From the NCBI RefSeq assembly GCF_022398325.1, contig NZ_JAKEVD010000030.1, forward strand, positions 1 through 61,353: a stretch of DNA of 61,353 bases, given 5' to 3'. Positions within the stretch are counted from its first letter, which is position 1. Each line of letters opens with the position of its first letter. The translations under genes and the position numbers were made by a program. This document shows positions 51,301 to 58,448 of the stretch, one piece after another. A model generated the notes under the pieces. It had not been told where the DNA came from. It searched no databases and worked only from the letters and a program-made list of their open reading frames with translations. Source of the stretch: Shewanella sp. Isolate13 (GTDB lineage Bacteria > Pseudomonadota > Gammaproteobacteria > Enterobacterales > Shewanellaceae).

Positions 51301-51531
51301 ATTACTGCTGAGATATCCTGCAGAGAGGCCGCGTTCTTTTTGTAGCTCGTAGATAACATTCTCTATCCCTAAGGTGATCTTAGTCGTGAGCACGTTTGCT
51401 GAAGCGTGTTGGTATTGCTTGATGAGAGTTGATGCGCTTAGTACTGCAAGTAATACCAAAATAAACATAGGTAGGGATGCAGATAGCAATAATTTCTGTT
51501 TCAAGCTCAATCGACTTAACACGGGTCGCAT
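48313..51531 (-). CDS. NIT-HAMP-PAS-GGDEF-EAL cyclic-di-GMP protein
   Basis: 1072-residue inner-membrane signalling protein. Order: membrane helix (about 14-38), periplasmic NIT-type sensor (about 45-420, with ELQKERGLSAGYLSS and TGQERGLINRLLS, the ERG hallmark of nitrate/nitrite-sensing domains), second helix (about 430-452), HAMP, PAS with PAC (about 510-625), GGDEF (motif intact, about 706-710) and EAL (EALVRW, about 838, with DDFGTGYSAL later). Both enzymatic motifs are intact, so it could make and break cyclic-di-GMP. NIT domains are proposed to bind nitrate or nitrite; the real ligand is unknown. Monocistronic. Confidence 0.9.
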   Translation of the reverse strand: MRPVLSRLSLKQKLLLSASLPMFILVLLAVLSASTLIKQYQHASANVLTTKITLGIENVIYELQKERGLSAGYLSSNGRLFKAELQQQWLTTDQMFQELVFNSALDKTINTVKSDTELFHALQDQIQKASLARQQLEIARQKVIELNTPEYFSFYSQLTQKLINFVSQLRFKSDNSYQVLVQSDLINMLKIQELTGQERGLINRLLSAQTLDPNAFKQIAQVKAQLDSVIANAISVMTPDNLSRFGELMDSPAQQLISSYRTQLQQQVNLVEKTEIIDDIIGYGGLSYNFNGYLTTLNPAYLSSFRENYFTLKSALDNLINHHTLTPTQQVLVKNIEQTAKNYQAYIAKAESTQLPAPGATLELLSQDIALHDSLYQLQHQTPVVDSEAWWHAATEGIDNLHQLNTQLTANIARQNEIEKQQILSYLYISIFAGLLFFYVVYLIGRNIANDLIDSVRGIVDDVEKLAKDPSLVLDLEVKGKDELAQIAVAVNQMVSERMKSRRALHQASAVFRHSAEGIIVTDANNRIELVNPAFTKITGYSLEDVKGKTPNILSSDHHPQDFYQKLWQTLSSKSSWEGEIWNKRKDGKIYPEYLKITAVKNSKNEVTQYIGLFLDISNNKQYEQDLWYKTNFDSLTKLPNRHLFSSRLQQAIDTAQNTDSQVAIIFIDLDRFKFINELHGHTAGNKVLKQSAARLEAVLEPDDSIARIGGDEFVIIAPQTGSVSTEQLAQKLSNALSKPFIINKKETNISSSLGIAFYPEDGQDIEMLLHNSETAMYQAKRDGRAHYQYFSPEMNVEMLERMHLEQRLRKAVKQSEFYLEYQPVIDMRSGAIVSVEALVRWNDPEFGIISPQAFIPIAEEAGLIEPLGEWILHQALSDLAEWHSQGLMLKMAINVSGRQCLNSRDVSFYDVLKDALSKHGIAAKDLHIEITESMLIEDKPRCLQTLEAIKQLGIDIYLDDFGTGYSALSYLTQCPISVIKIDKSFIDNVLNNPSDAKLIKAIVMMAQSLEMPLVAEGIETIEQWQFLQSLGCDYAQGYLMSKPLPKAQLVAFLTHAQPFHYLNIGTELSAV

Positions 51532-51779
51532 TCGGCGATGATCCTCAGCAGGAGATAATTTAGGCTCAGTAATGCAATGAAGCTAGATGGAGTATAAAGT
51601 GCGCTAGATAATACTCATAGAGATATAGGTACGTCTCGGTATGTTCACTAAAGTTACGCCTAGGTCACGAATTTAGCAAAATACATCAAACATGGTCTAA
51701 TTCAAAGGTTTTGAGGCTGTGTTTGTTATTCCTAATGGCTATAAGTAATTGGTAAGCGGTAGTTGTTAACTGTGTGGGT

Positions 51780-51806
51780 AAACAGCCGCATGTGACTGCG
51801 GCTGTT
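51780..51806 (-). terminator. Hairpin after ribB
   Basis: AACAGCCGCA-(6-base loop)-TGCGGCTGTT, 14 bases after the ribB stop; the T run is short. Confidence 0.6.
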
Positions 51807-51819
51807 CATTCAAGGGGGG

Positions 51820-52458
51820 TTATTGCGTATTGCGGTAGGCAACAATGTCTTCGATGGTCAGTACAGGCATATCATGCTGTTGAGCAAACTCGACGATTTC
51901 AGGTAACCGGGCCATGGTGCCATCGGCTAGAGTCACCTCACAAAGTACACCGTAGGGCTTAAGGCCTGCGAGCTTCATTAGATCGACGGTGCCCTCTGTA
52001 TGGCCACGACGCTCAAGTACACCACCTGGGCGAGCACGCAGCGGATAAACGTGGCCTGGCCTCGCTAAGTCATCGGGTTTAGCGTTATCGGCGATTGCGG
52101 CCTTAATCGTGGTGACACGGTCGGCAGCAGAAACACCCGTAGTGACACCCTGTTTGGCTTCGATACTCACGGTAAACGCGGTGCCATATTGACTATTGTT
52201 GTCGCTTACCATTGGCGGAAGCTGAAGTTGCTCGATACGTTCATCGGTCAGACAGAGACAAACAATACCGCTGCATTCGCGAATAAGTAGTGCCATCTGT
52301 TCGTTAGTGAGGGTTTCTGCTGCATAGATAAGATCGCCTTCGTTTTCACGATCTTCATCATCAACAACTAACACACCTTTGCCTTGGCGAAGTGCCGTTA
52401 GTGCTGCATTAACACGTTCAATTGCATTGCCATAAGGGGCAAGTAGAGACTGATTCAT
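51820..52458 (-). CDS. ribB: 3,4-dihydroxy-2-butanone 4-phosphate synthase
   Basis: RibB makes the four-carbon precursor of riboflavin from ribulose 5-phosphate. ATG at 52458 gives 212 residues and matches the E. coli start (MNQ); the frame opens three codons earlier. Seen are VVDDEDRENEGDLI (metal-binding Asp/Glu), SGIVCLCLTDERI, GVSAADRVTT and RPGHVYPLRARPGGVLERRGHTE. It stands alone as RibB without the RibA fusion and is preceded by an FMN riboswitch, so flavin level controls it. Confidence 0.96.
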   Translation of the reverse strand: MNQSLLAPYGNAIERVNAALTALRQGKGVLVVDDEDRENEGDLIYAAETLTNEQMALLIRECSGIVCLCLTDERIEQLQLPPMVSDNNSQYGTAFTVSIEAKQGVTTGVSAADRVTTIKAAIADNAKPDDLARPGHVYPLRARPGGVLERRGHTEGTVDLMKLAGLKPYGVLCEVTLADGTMARLPEIVEFAQQHDMPVLTIEDIVAYRNTQ

Positions 52459-52626
52459 GGATAACATCCTTAAAATACGACATTGGGTTGGCCAGAATCA
52501 GGGCATACAGAAAATAACACATCCCTGCTGTCGAACGAGTCGCCATAGAGTTATGTGCATAATAAGAACCGAGCAAAATCCACCACGAAGCCTAAATTAA
52601 CTTCACGGATCATTTGCTTAAATCTT

Positions 52627-52887
52627 ATATTCTCTTTCATCCGGACTTAGCGTACTAACATTATCGTTGAGTACCCATTACCGTCGGCTCTGGAGTAGGT
52701 GCAACCTTATGGCAGACGGGCGTCTTTGATAAGGTCTGTTTACCAGATCTGCTGACCCTAGTTAATATTCGCAGCTATTTATATTGCTATTTTATAGCGT
52801 AAACTAGGCGCTCGCGGGCTTTTATTAGGTGATAACTTATCACCGTATAACTTACCGCCGGTGGGGAGTTACACCCCGCCCTGAGAA
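52627..52887 (-). ncRNA. FMN riboswitch (RFN element) of ribB
   Basis: The minus strand reads TCAGGGCGGGGTGTAACTCC, CCACCGGCGGTAAG, then AGCCCGCGAGCGCC, a long variable arm, GGTCAGCAGATCTGGT, GCCGACGGTAATGGGTACTC and GTCCGGATGAAAGAGAA, the conserved blocks of an RFN element in the right order. It is about 260 bases because of two extended arms. It ends about 170 bases before the ribB start, leaving room for an expression platform acting on transcription or on the ribosome-binding site. Confidence 0.95.
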
Positions 52888-53079
52888 TTATACTTGGCTG
52901 AATATGAATGAATTGATTAACAAATCAGCCGAGTGGCGCAATATTGCGCCTATTTAAATTAAATGACAAGCTGAGATGTAAAAATGGCGAGCTAGGCCAA
53001 AACTGTCGGCTAAATGATTTATGGATCGCCCTAATCAAAGTACGGATGACTTCGATTAAGACTGCACAAGGAATGTTAG

Positions 53080-55260
53080 ATGAAAATTGCCCCCCTTATA
53101 CTGAGCGCTGTACTGCTATTTGGATGTAATAATATGACCACCACCCAAGCTGTTAAACCTCCTCAAGCCGATAAAATTCCGCATAGCATGACGCTCCATG
53201 GAGTGACGCGTGTCGACGATTATTACTGGATGCGCGATGACGAGCGCAAGGCACCAAAAATTATCAGCCATTTAAATGCAGAAAACGCTTACACCAAACA
53301 AGAGTTCAAGCCATTTAACGACCTCAAGCAAGGTTTGTTTGATGAGCTAGTGGGGCGTCTAGATAAAGACGAGTCGAGTGTGCCTTATTTTTGGCATCAG
53401 CATTGGTATTACCGCTATTACAAACAGGGCTTTGAATACCCCATTATTGCCCGTAAAACCGCGTTAGAGAGTGACAGTGAACAAATTCTGCTGGATGTGA
53501 ATGAACGTGCAGAGGGGAAAGACTTCTATGGTTTGGGCGGTGTGTCGGTGAGCCCCGATGAAACTAAGCTAGTGTTCGGCGAAGATCTGCTAAGTCGACG
53601 CATCTATACCCTGTACTTTAAAGACTTAACCTCAGGCGAGTTAATGAGCGATAGGCTTGAGGGGACCGATGGTGGCATCGTTTGGGCCAGTGACAATCAA
53701 CACCTGTTCTATATCGCTAAAGATCCGCAGACACTGCTGGGCTATCGAGTGTTCCGCCACAAGTTGGGGACGGCGCAATCGGAAGATGTACTGGTATATG
53801 AAGAGCAAGACGATGCCTTCTATATCAGCTTAGGTAAATCACTAGATGAATCGGTTATCGTCTTGCATGCCGAAAGCACCGTGACTAGCGAAGTTAATAT
53901 GCTAGATGCGAACCAGCCCTTAGGCCAGTTTAAGCCTGTGCTACCTAGAGAGGAGGGGCATGAGTACTCAGTGTCTAAGTTAGGCGACAGCTATTACATT
54001 CTCACTAACTGGCAGGCGACCAACTTTCGTTTGATGAAGGTGGCTATCGCCCAGGCTGCAGATAAGAGTGCTTGGCAAGACGTTATCGGGCATGATCTTA
54101 ACTCACGTATCGAAGATGTGTTGCTGCTGAGCGACTATATGGTGGTGCAAACCCGTGAGAGAGGCATTAGCCGTATACGTGTTTATCCATTTAATGGCCA
54201 AGCAGAATTTGAGTTGGCCTTTAATGATCCCGCTTACGTGGTTGGCTTCGATATTAACGCTAACCAGCGGAGCGACAAGCTTAGAATTTATTACTCTAGC
54301 CCAACGACGCCAGAGTCGGTGTATGAATATGCATTGGCTAAGCCAAACGAGCGTGAACTGCTTAAGCAAGAGAAGGTGCTAGGTGCGTTTAATGCCGATG
54401 ATTATCAGGCTGAGCGTCTGTTTATTGAGGCGCGTGACGGTAAAGAGGTTCCTGTGACCTTGGTATATCGTAAAGACAGCTTTAATAAGGATGGCACCAA
54501 TCCACTGTATCAATATGGCTATGGCTCATACGGCTATACCGTAGAGCCCGACTTTAGTTCATCGGTCTTGAGCCTGCTGGATCGCGGTGTGGTGTATGCT
54601 ATCGCCCATGTGCGAGGCTCAGAGATGCTTGGCCGAGCATGGTATGACGATGGCCGAATGTTGAATAAACAAAATAGCTTCAATGATTTTATCGATGTCA
54701 CCAAGGCGCTAACTGAGCAAGGTTATGGCGCTAAAGATAAAGTTGTCGCCGCTGGTGGCAGTGCCGGTGGTCTGCTTATGGGAGGGGTGATAAATCAGGC
54801 GCCAGAGCGTTACTTTGCTGTGGCAGCCCACGTGCCATTTGTTGATGTGGTGACCACCATGCTCGATGAGTCTATTCCTTTGACCACGAACGAGTATGAC
54901 GAGTGGGGCAATCCAAATGAAAAAGTCTACTTCGACTACATGCTCAGCTATGCCCCTTACGACAATGTCAGTGCGCAAGACTACCCACACCTGTTAGTGA
55001 CTACAGGCTTACATGACTCTCAAGTGCAGTACTTTGAGCCTGCTAAATGGGTCGCCAAGCTACGTGAGGTTAAGACTGACGATAATATGCTGCTGTTTGA
55101 TACAGATATGGAGGCAGGGCATGGTGGTAAGAGTGGCCGCTATCGTCAGTATGATGATACGGCCAAAGAGTATGCCTTCTTCCTTGGCTTGTTAGGCTTA
55201 AATGGCGACACTGTGTATCGTGAGCAACAAGATGCAATGACAGAGGCTGCTAGCCGTTAA
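53080..55260 (+). CDS. Prolyl oligopeptidase family (oligopeptidase B-like) lipoprotein
   Basis: 726-residue S9A serine peptidase resembling oligopeptidase B (PtrB), but with a lipoprotein-like start (hydrophobic core, LLFGC, Cys near 16), so it is probably envelope-bound, unlike cytosolic PtrB. The N-terminal beta-propeller (about 70-440) is followed by the alpha/beta hydrolase domain: YGSYGYTVEPDF, nucleophile AAGGSAGGLLMGG (Ser near 566), and Asp/His segments TTGLHDSQVQYFEP and EAGHGGKSGRY. The start has AAGGA 8 bases upstream. The GIY-YIG gene overlaps the stop by 1 base. Confidence 0.92.
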   Translation: MKIAPLILSAVLLFGCNNMTTTQAVKPPQADKIPHSMTLHGVTRVDDYYWMRDDERKAPKIISHLNAENAYTKQEFKPFNDLKQGLFDELVGRLDKDESSVPYFWHQHWYYRYYKQGFEYPIIARKTALESDSEQILLDVNERAEGKDFYGLGGVSVSPDETKLVFGEDLLSRRIYTLYFKDLTSGELMSDRLEGTDGGIVWASDNQHLFYIAKDPQTLLGYRVFRHKLGTAQSEDVLVYEEQDDAFYISLGKSLDESVIVLHAESTVTSEVNMLDANQPLGQFKPVLPREEGHEYSVSKLGDSYYILTNWQATNFRLMKVAIAQAADKSAWQDVIGHDLNSRIEDVLLLSDYMVVQTRERGISRIRVYPFNGQAEFELAFNDPAYVVGFDINANQRSDKLRIYYSSPTTPESVYEYALAKPNERELLKQEKVLGAFNADDYQAERLFIEARDGKEVPVTLVYRKDSFNKDGTNPLYQYGYGSYGYTVEPDFSSSVLSLLDRGVVYAIAHVRGSEMLGRAWYDDGRMLNKQNSFNDFIDVTKALTEQGYGAKDKVVAAGGSAGGLLMGGVINQAPERYFAVAAHVPFVDVVTTMLDESIPLTTNEYDEWGNPNEKVYFDYMLSYAPYDNVSAQDYPHLLVTTGLHDSQVQYFEPAKWVAKLREVKTDDNMLLFDTDMEAGHGGKSGRYRQYDDTAKEYAFFLGLLGLNGDTVYREQQDAMTEAASR

Positions 55261-55613
55261 TGGCTGATATTGTGCAAGTGCCGGAGACGGTGAACAGCCT
55301 TGAGCCTGTAACTAGCCCCGAGCTTACGAGCACGGCAGTGCTTATAAAGACTGAACCGACTTGGTTTCTGTATATGGTGCGCTGTGCTAACGGTCACCTC
55401 TATACCGGGGTGACCACAGATGTGGCTCGGCGTTTTGCCGAGCATCAGAGTGGCAATGCGAAGTCGGCTAAATATCTACGAGGCAAGGGGCCGCTGAGCT
55501 TGGCCTACTCAGAAGTTGTGGGCAGTCGCTCCGATGCACTCAAGCGTGAGATAGCGTTGAAGAAATGGCCTAGAGCTAAGAAGCTCGCCTTGATAGAAGG
55601 ACTGGTCAAATAG
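55260..55613 (+). CDS. GIY-YIG nuclease superfamily protein (YhbQ-like)
   Basis: 117-residue protein with a short variable N-terminus (about 1-35) and a GIY-YIG domain: WFLYMVRCANGHLYTGVTTD (the first YxV and second YTG), RRFAEHQSG, KYLRGKGPLSLAY and DALKREIALKKW (Glu for metal). It is of the UPF0213/YhbQ type, whose role is not settled. The ATG overlaps the peptidase stop codon, so it is co-translated with it. Confidence 0.88.
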   Translation: MADIVQVPETVNSLEPVTSPELTSTAVLIKTEPTWFLYMVRCANGHLYTGVTTDVARRFAEHQSGNAKSAKYLRGKGPLSLAYSEVVGSRSDALKREIALKKWPRAKKLALIEGLVK

Positions 55614-55614
55614 A

Positions 55615-55643
55615 CACTGGCGCAACGGTATCTTGTGCCAGTG
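55615..55643 (+). terminator. Hairpin after the GIY-YIG gene
   Basis: CACTGGC-(15-base loop)-GCCAGTG, starting at the stop codon. The T run after it is imperfect, so confidence is low. Confidence 0.35.
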
Positions 55644-55684
55644 CTATTGCTTCACTTTTATTGTTGGGAATTACGTTCTGCTAT

Positions 55685-56344
55685 CTAATTCAAATATAGA
55701 TCCGTGAAGAACCTGTCTTCACGGGGAAGATAGTAGTCTTCATAATCCAGTGAGAACGCGACTCTGGTCGCTTTACCTTTGAGTTCATCCCTAGGGATAA
55801 AACCATATACTCGTGAGTCGGCGCTGTTGCGGCGGTTATCGCCCATAACCAGATAGTGCCCTTCGGGGACGGTCAGCGTGTCGAAGCTGCTTAACTGATC
55901 GCTGGCATCTGTTTCGATACGGATACTATGGGATAGACCATTGAGGTTTTCTGTGGCGATTAACTCTCGCCGATCACTTGTGACGAGTGAATAACCCAAT
56001 GGCTTGCCATTGATAGACAGGACTTCATTGTTTAAGCCGACTGTGTCGCCGGGTAGGCCGATAACACGTTTGATTAAGCGTTTCGTTGCCGCTTGCGATT
56101 CAAAAACGACAATTTCTCCCCGCTCAGGCTCACCCGTTGTCAGCAGCGATATTTGCGTAAATGGTAGGCGCAAGTCATAGGCCATCTTATCCACTAGGAT
56201 ACGGTCACCCTCTTTAATCGTCGGCTGCATTGAGCCTGTCGGTACTGTGTACCAGTCTGCGACGGCACTTCTAAAGACAGACATCAGTAGAATGAAGATG
56301 ATAAGTTGTCTGTTTGTTTTGCAAATCTTCTTCAGTTTATCCAT
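55685..56344 (-). CDS. lepB: Signal peptidase I paralogue, single-helix
   Basis: S26 signal peptidase of about 219 residues. One N-terminal hydrophobic segment (QLIIFILLMSVFRSAVADW) is followed by the catalytic Ser in VPTGSMQPTIKEGD (about 37), the catalytic Lys in KRLIKRVIGLPGD and GHYLVMGDNRRNSADSR. ATG 56344 has AGGAG 7 bases upstream; the frame opens at TTG 56368. Canonical enterobacterial LepB is longer and has two helices and lies next to lepA and rnc, which are not here, so this is probably an additional enzyme. The symbol is by family only. Confidence 0.85.
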   Translation of the reverse strand: MDKLKKICKTNRQLIIFILLMSVFRSAVADWYTVPTGSMQPTIKEGDRILVDKMAYDLRLPFTQISLLTTGEPERGEIVVFESQAATKRLIKRVIGLPGDTVGLNNEVLSINGKPLGYSLVTSDRRELIATENLNGLSHSIRIETDASDQLSSFDTLTVPEGHYLVMGDNRRNSADSRVYGFIPRDELKGKATRVAFSLDYEDYYLPREDRFFTDLYLN

Positions 56345-56500
56345 TAAGCCACTCCTGAGCTTATTCAATTAGGTGGGCAGGGCACTGCAGCGGTTAAACA
56401 ATACGGCTAGACCTGTCTATTTGCCTGCAGTGCCTGCGCCGGGAAGGTATTCACTCTATCTAAGTATGTTAGATGTCGAAGCGCCTCAACTGTGATAGGT

Positions 56501-57256
56501 TTAGTGCATGCTCACTGCACCCTTGATGTTATCAACACTAAGATCGCCTGAACCGGACTCGATAATGCTTAAGCCAAGGGTGTTATCGACATCGATATCA
56601 CCGGAACCATCGTCAATCACCACATGGCCATTGACGTTCTTAACGCTTAGATCGCCCGAGCCATCATCGATATGGGTGTCGCCACCAATGCCAGATAGGG
56701 TAATTGAGCCCGAACCATCTTCTAGGGTGAGTTTGCCAGTGGTGTTACTGACTTCTACTGAGCCAGAGCCATCCTGGATATTGAGTTCATTCCCCCCTTT
56801 AATCCAAACATCACCAGAACCATCATCAAGGGTAATGTTTGCCGACAGGCCTTTGATCTCTATGTCGCCAGAGCCATCATCGATATCTAACATCATGCTG
56901 CTGGGGACTTGTATGGTGAGATCGATATAGGGGGAGCGCTGAAAGTTAATGCTGCTGTCGAACTCGGCAATCAGTGTCGCTTTAGCGCCGTTTTGTTTGA
57001 GGCTGAGATTGCTTTCTATATCGCCATAGGTGTAGATATCGGCGGTAACCATGATCTGTGAAAGCCCATCGACACCTTGAATATTGAGATCGCCTGCGCC
57101 TGTTTCGGCGACCAAGGTTTCGATGTGACTAGCATCAATCTGTAACTGTTTCTTTTGGTGGTTTAACGGACCTGCGCTAGTACCGTTAACATTGATGATG
57201 CAGCCTGAGAGTGATACGGCGATAACGGTAGCAAGCAAAGTCGTGGTAGATTTCAT
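56501..57256 (-). CDS. DUF4097-type lipoprotein with DGSG repeats
   Basis: 251-residue lipoprotein (signal ending VSLSGC, Cys near 19). Residues from about 120 to 245 are tandem units of 18-20 residues, each with a DDGSGD-like centre and a short beta strand: IDDGSGDIEIKG, LDDGSGDVWIKG, IQDGSGSVEVSN, LEDGSGSITLSG, IDDGSGDLSVKN, IDDGSGDIDVDN and IESGSGDLSVDN, seven regular units in all. Such repeats suggest a beta-solenoid (DUF4097 adhesin-like fold). Function unknown; a surface or envelope-sensing role is possible. Confidence 0.85.
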   Translation of the reverse strand: MKSTTTLLATVIAVSLSGCIINVNGTSAGPLNHQKKQLQIDASHIETLVAETGAGDLNIQGVDGLSQIMVTADIYTYGDIESNLSLKQNGAKATLIAEFDSSINFQRSPYIDLTIQVPSSMMLDIDDGSGDIEIKGLSANITLDDGSGDVWIKGGNELNIQDGSGSVEVSNTTGKLTLEDGSGSITLSGIGGDTHIDDGSGDLSVKNVNGHVVIDDGSGDIDVDNTLGLSIIESGSGDLSVDNIKGAVSMH

Positions 57257-57594
57257 GGGGTAACTTCCTTTTATTATTCTGATCTCAAGTACTAAGTGCC
57301 TTAAGAGTTAAATGCAGGCTTAACAAAGCTGCTTTTAATGGGTATTTACCAGTGAATAAAGCAGTAACCATGCCAACATGCTATCTAATTGTTTTAAATC
57401 TGTTATCTTTGTGTGTTATAGGGTTTTAGGTGGTAAGTTCACTCAATTTATATGATGGAAGCGTAACTATTAGTGAATTTACTCAATGGCTTGGCTATAA
57501 ATAATGAAGAACCTAGAACCTAGAACCTAGAACCTAGAACCAGCACATACTCAGGCCTAGAATCTAGATTTTAAATTCACCTAGGGAAACAGAG
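57257..57594. other. Divergent intergenic region with a heptanucleotide repeat
   Basis: No gene. Contains a TATAAATAAT stretch at about 57495-57504 and a tandem repeat at 57510-57541 close to the methyltransferase start. The left part upstream of DUF4097 is AT-rich without clear signals. Confidence 0.5.
57510..57541. repeat. Tandem AACCTAG repeat
   Basis: Four complete copies of AACCTAG plus AACC, ending 53 bases upstream of the methyltransferase ATG, in the probable leader. Related CCTAG-containing words follow nearby (GCCTAGAATCTAG, ACCTAGG). Copy number could change by slippage. Confidence 0.9.
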
Positions 57595-58398
57595 ATGGAT
57601 TATTTATCGGTCAACCAGCAAGGTTGGGACAGACGTGTACAAACCCACGTGACATCAGAGTTTTATGACGTTGCCGGTTTTTTAAAAGGCAACAGCTCGC
57701 TACAAGAGATTGAGTTAGCACATCTTAATGTTGTGGGGAAAAGCCTACTGCATCTGCAATGTCACTTTGGACTCGACACCCTTTCATGGGCTCGCTTGGG
57801 GGCTGATGTGACCGGCGTGGATCTTTCCCCGGCGGCTATTACTCAGGCACGCTCGCTTGCGGAGCTAGCAGAACTGAAGGCTGAGTTTATCTGCAGCGAT
57901 GTCTATAGCGTGCCAGAGACTGTCGCGGCAGAATTTGATCTAGTATTTACCTCCTACGGTGCGATTGTTTGGCTTCCAGACCTAGATAAGTGGGCACAAA
58001 TCATAGCGAACAAGCTAGTGGCTGGTGGACAGTTTTATATGGTGGAGTTCCATCCGGCGCAGGCGATATTTGAGGGGTATAGCTATTTTCATCAAGATGC
58101 GCCAGACGTAGAAGATGAAGTGACCTATACCGAGAATGCCAGTGATGATACCAACACCTTTATGAGTTGGTCACACTCGTTATCCGATGTGATTAATGCG
58201 CTGATCAAAGCCGGGTTAGAGATCAATTCATTCGATGAGTTTGCTTTTAGCCCTTACAACTGTTTCGAGGGCTTAACTGAGGAAACGGTAGCGGTTGAGT
58301 TGCCTCAAGCTACTGAGCAGCGAAAGCGCTATTTTATCGAACAAAAAGGGCAGCGCTTACCACTAACCTACGCAATATCCGCCACTAAAAAAGCGTAA
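57595..58398 (+). CDS. Class I SAM-dependent methyltransferase
   Basis: 267-residue methyltransferase. Motif I is LLHLQCHFGLDTLSWARLG (about 51-69), then GVDLSPAAITQAR (about 75-87, acidic SAM-ribose contact), FICSDVYSV, FDLVFTSYGAIVWLPDL and LVAGGQFYMVEFHP. It is a Methyltransf_11/25-type enzyme acting on a small molecule that cannot be named. Monocistronic, preceded by a tandem repeat and closed by a strong terminator. Confidence 0.85.
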   Translation: MDYLSVNQQGWDRRVQTHVTSEFYDVAGFLKGNSSLQEIELAHLNVVGKSLLHLQCHFGLDTLSWARLGADVTGVDLSPAAITQARSLAELAELKAEFICSDVYSVPETVAAEFDLVFTSYGAIVWLPDLDKWAQIIANKLVAGGQFYMVEFHPAQAIFEGYSYFHQDAPDVEDEVTYTENASDDTNTFMSWSHSLSDVINALIKAGLEINSFDEFAFSPYNCFEGLTEETVAVELPQATEQRKRYFIEQKGQRLPLTYAISATKKA

Positions 58399-58426
58399 AA
58401 AACAGCGCCAATTGGCGCTGTTTTTA
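58397..58426. terminator. Bidirectional terminator
   Basis: AAAAACAGCGCC-AATT-GGCGCTGTTTTT between the methyltransferase and the convergent M14 gene. Confidence 0.9.
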
Positions 58427-58448
58427 TGGTTACCTTGTGGATATGAAA

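Noticed and set aside
56508..56930. 140-codon plus-strand frame rich in Ser-Pro-Glu repeats
   Set aside because: It is the antisense shadow of the DGSG-repeat gene; the repeat pattern comes from that gene's codons.
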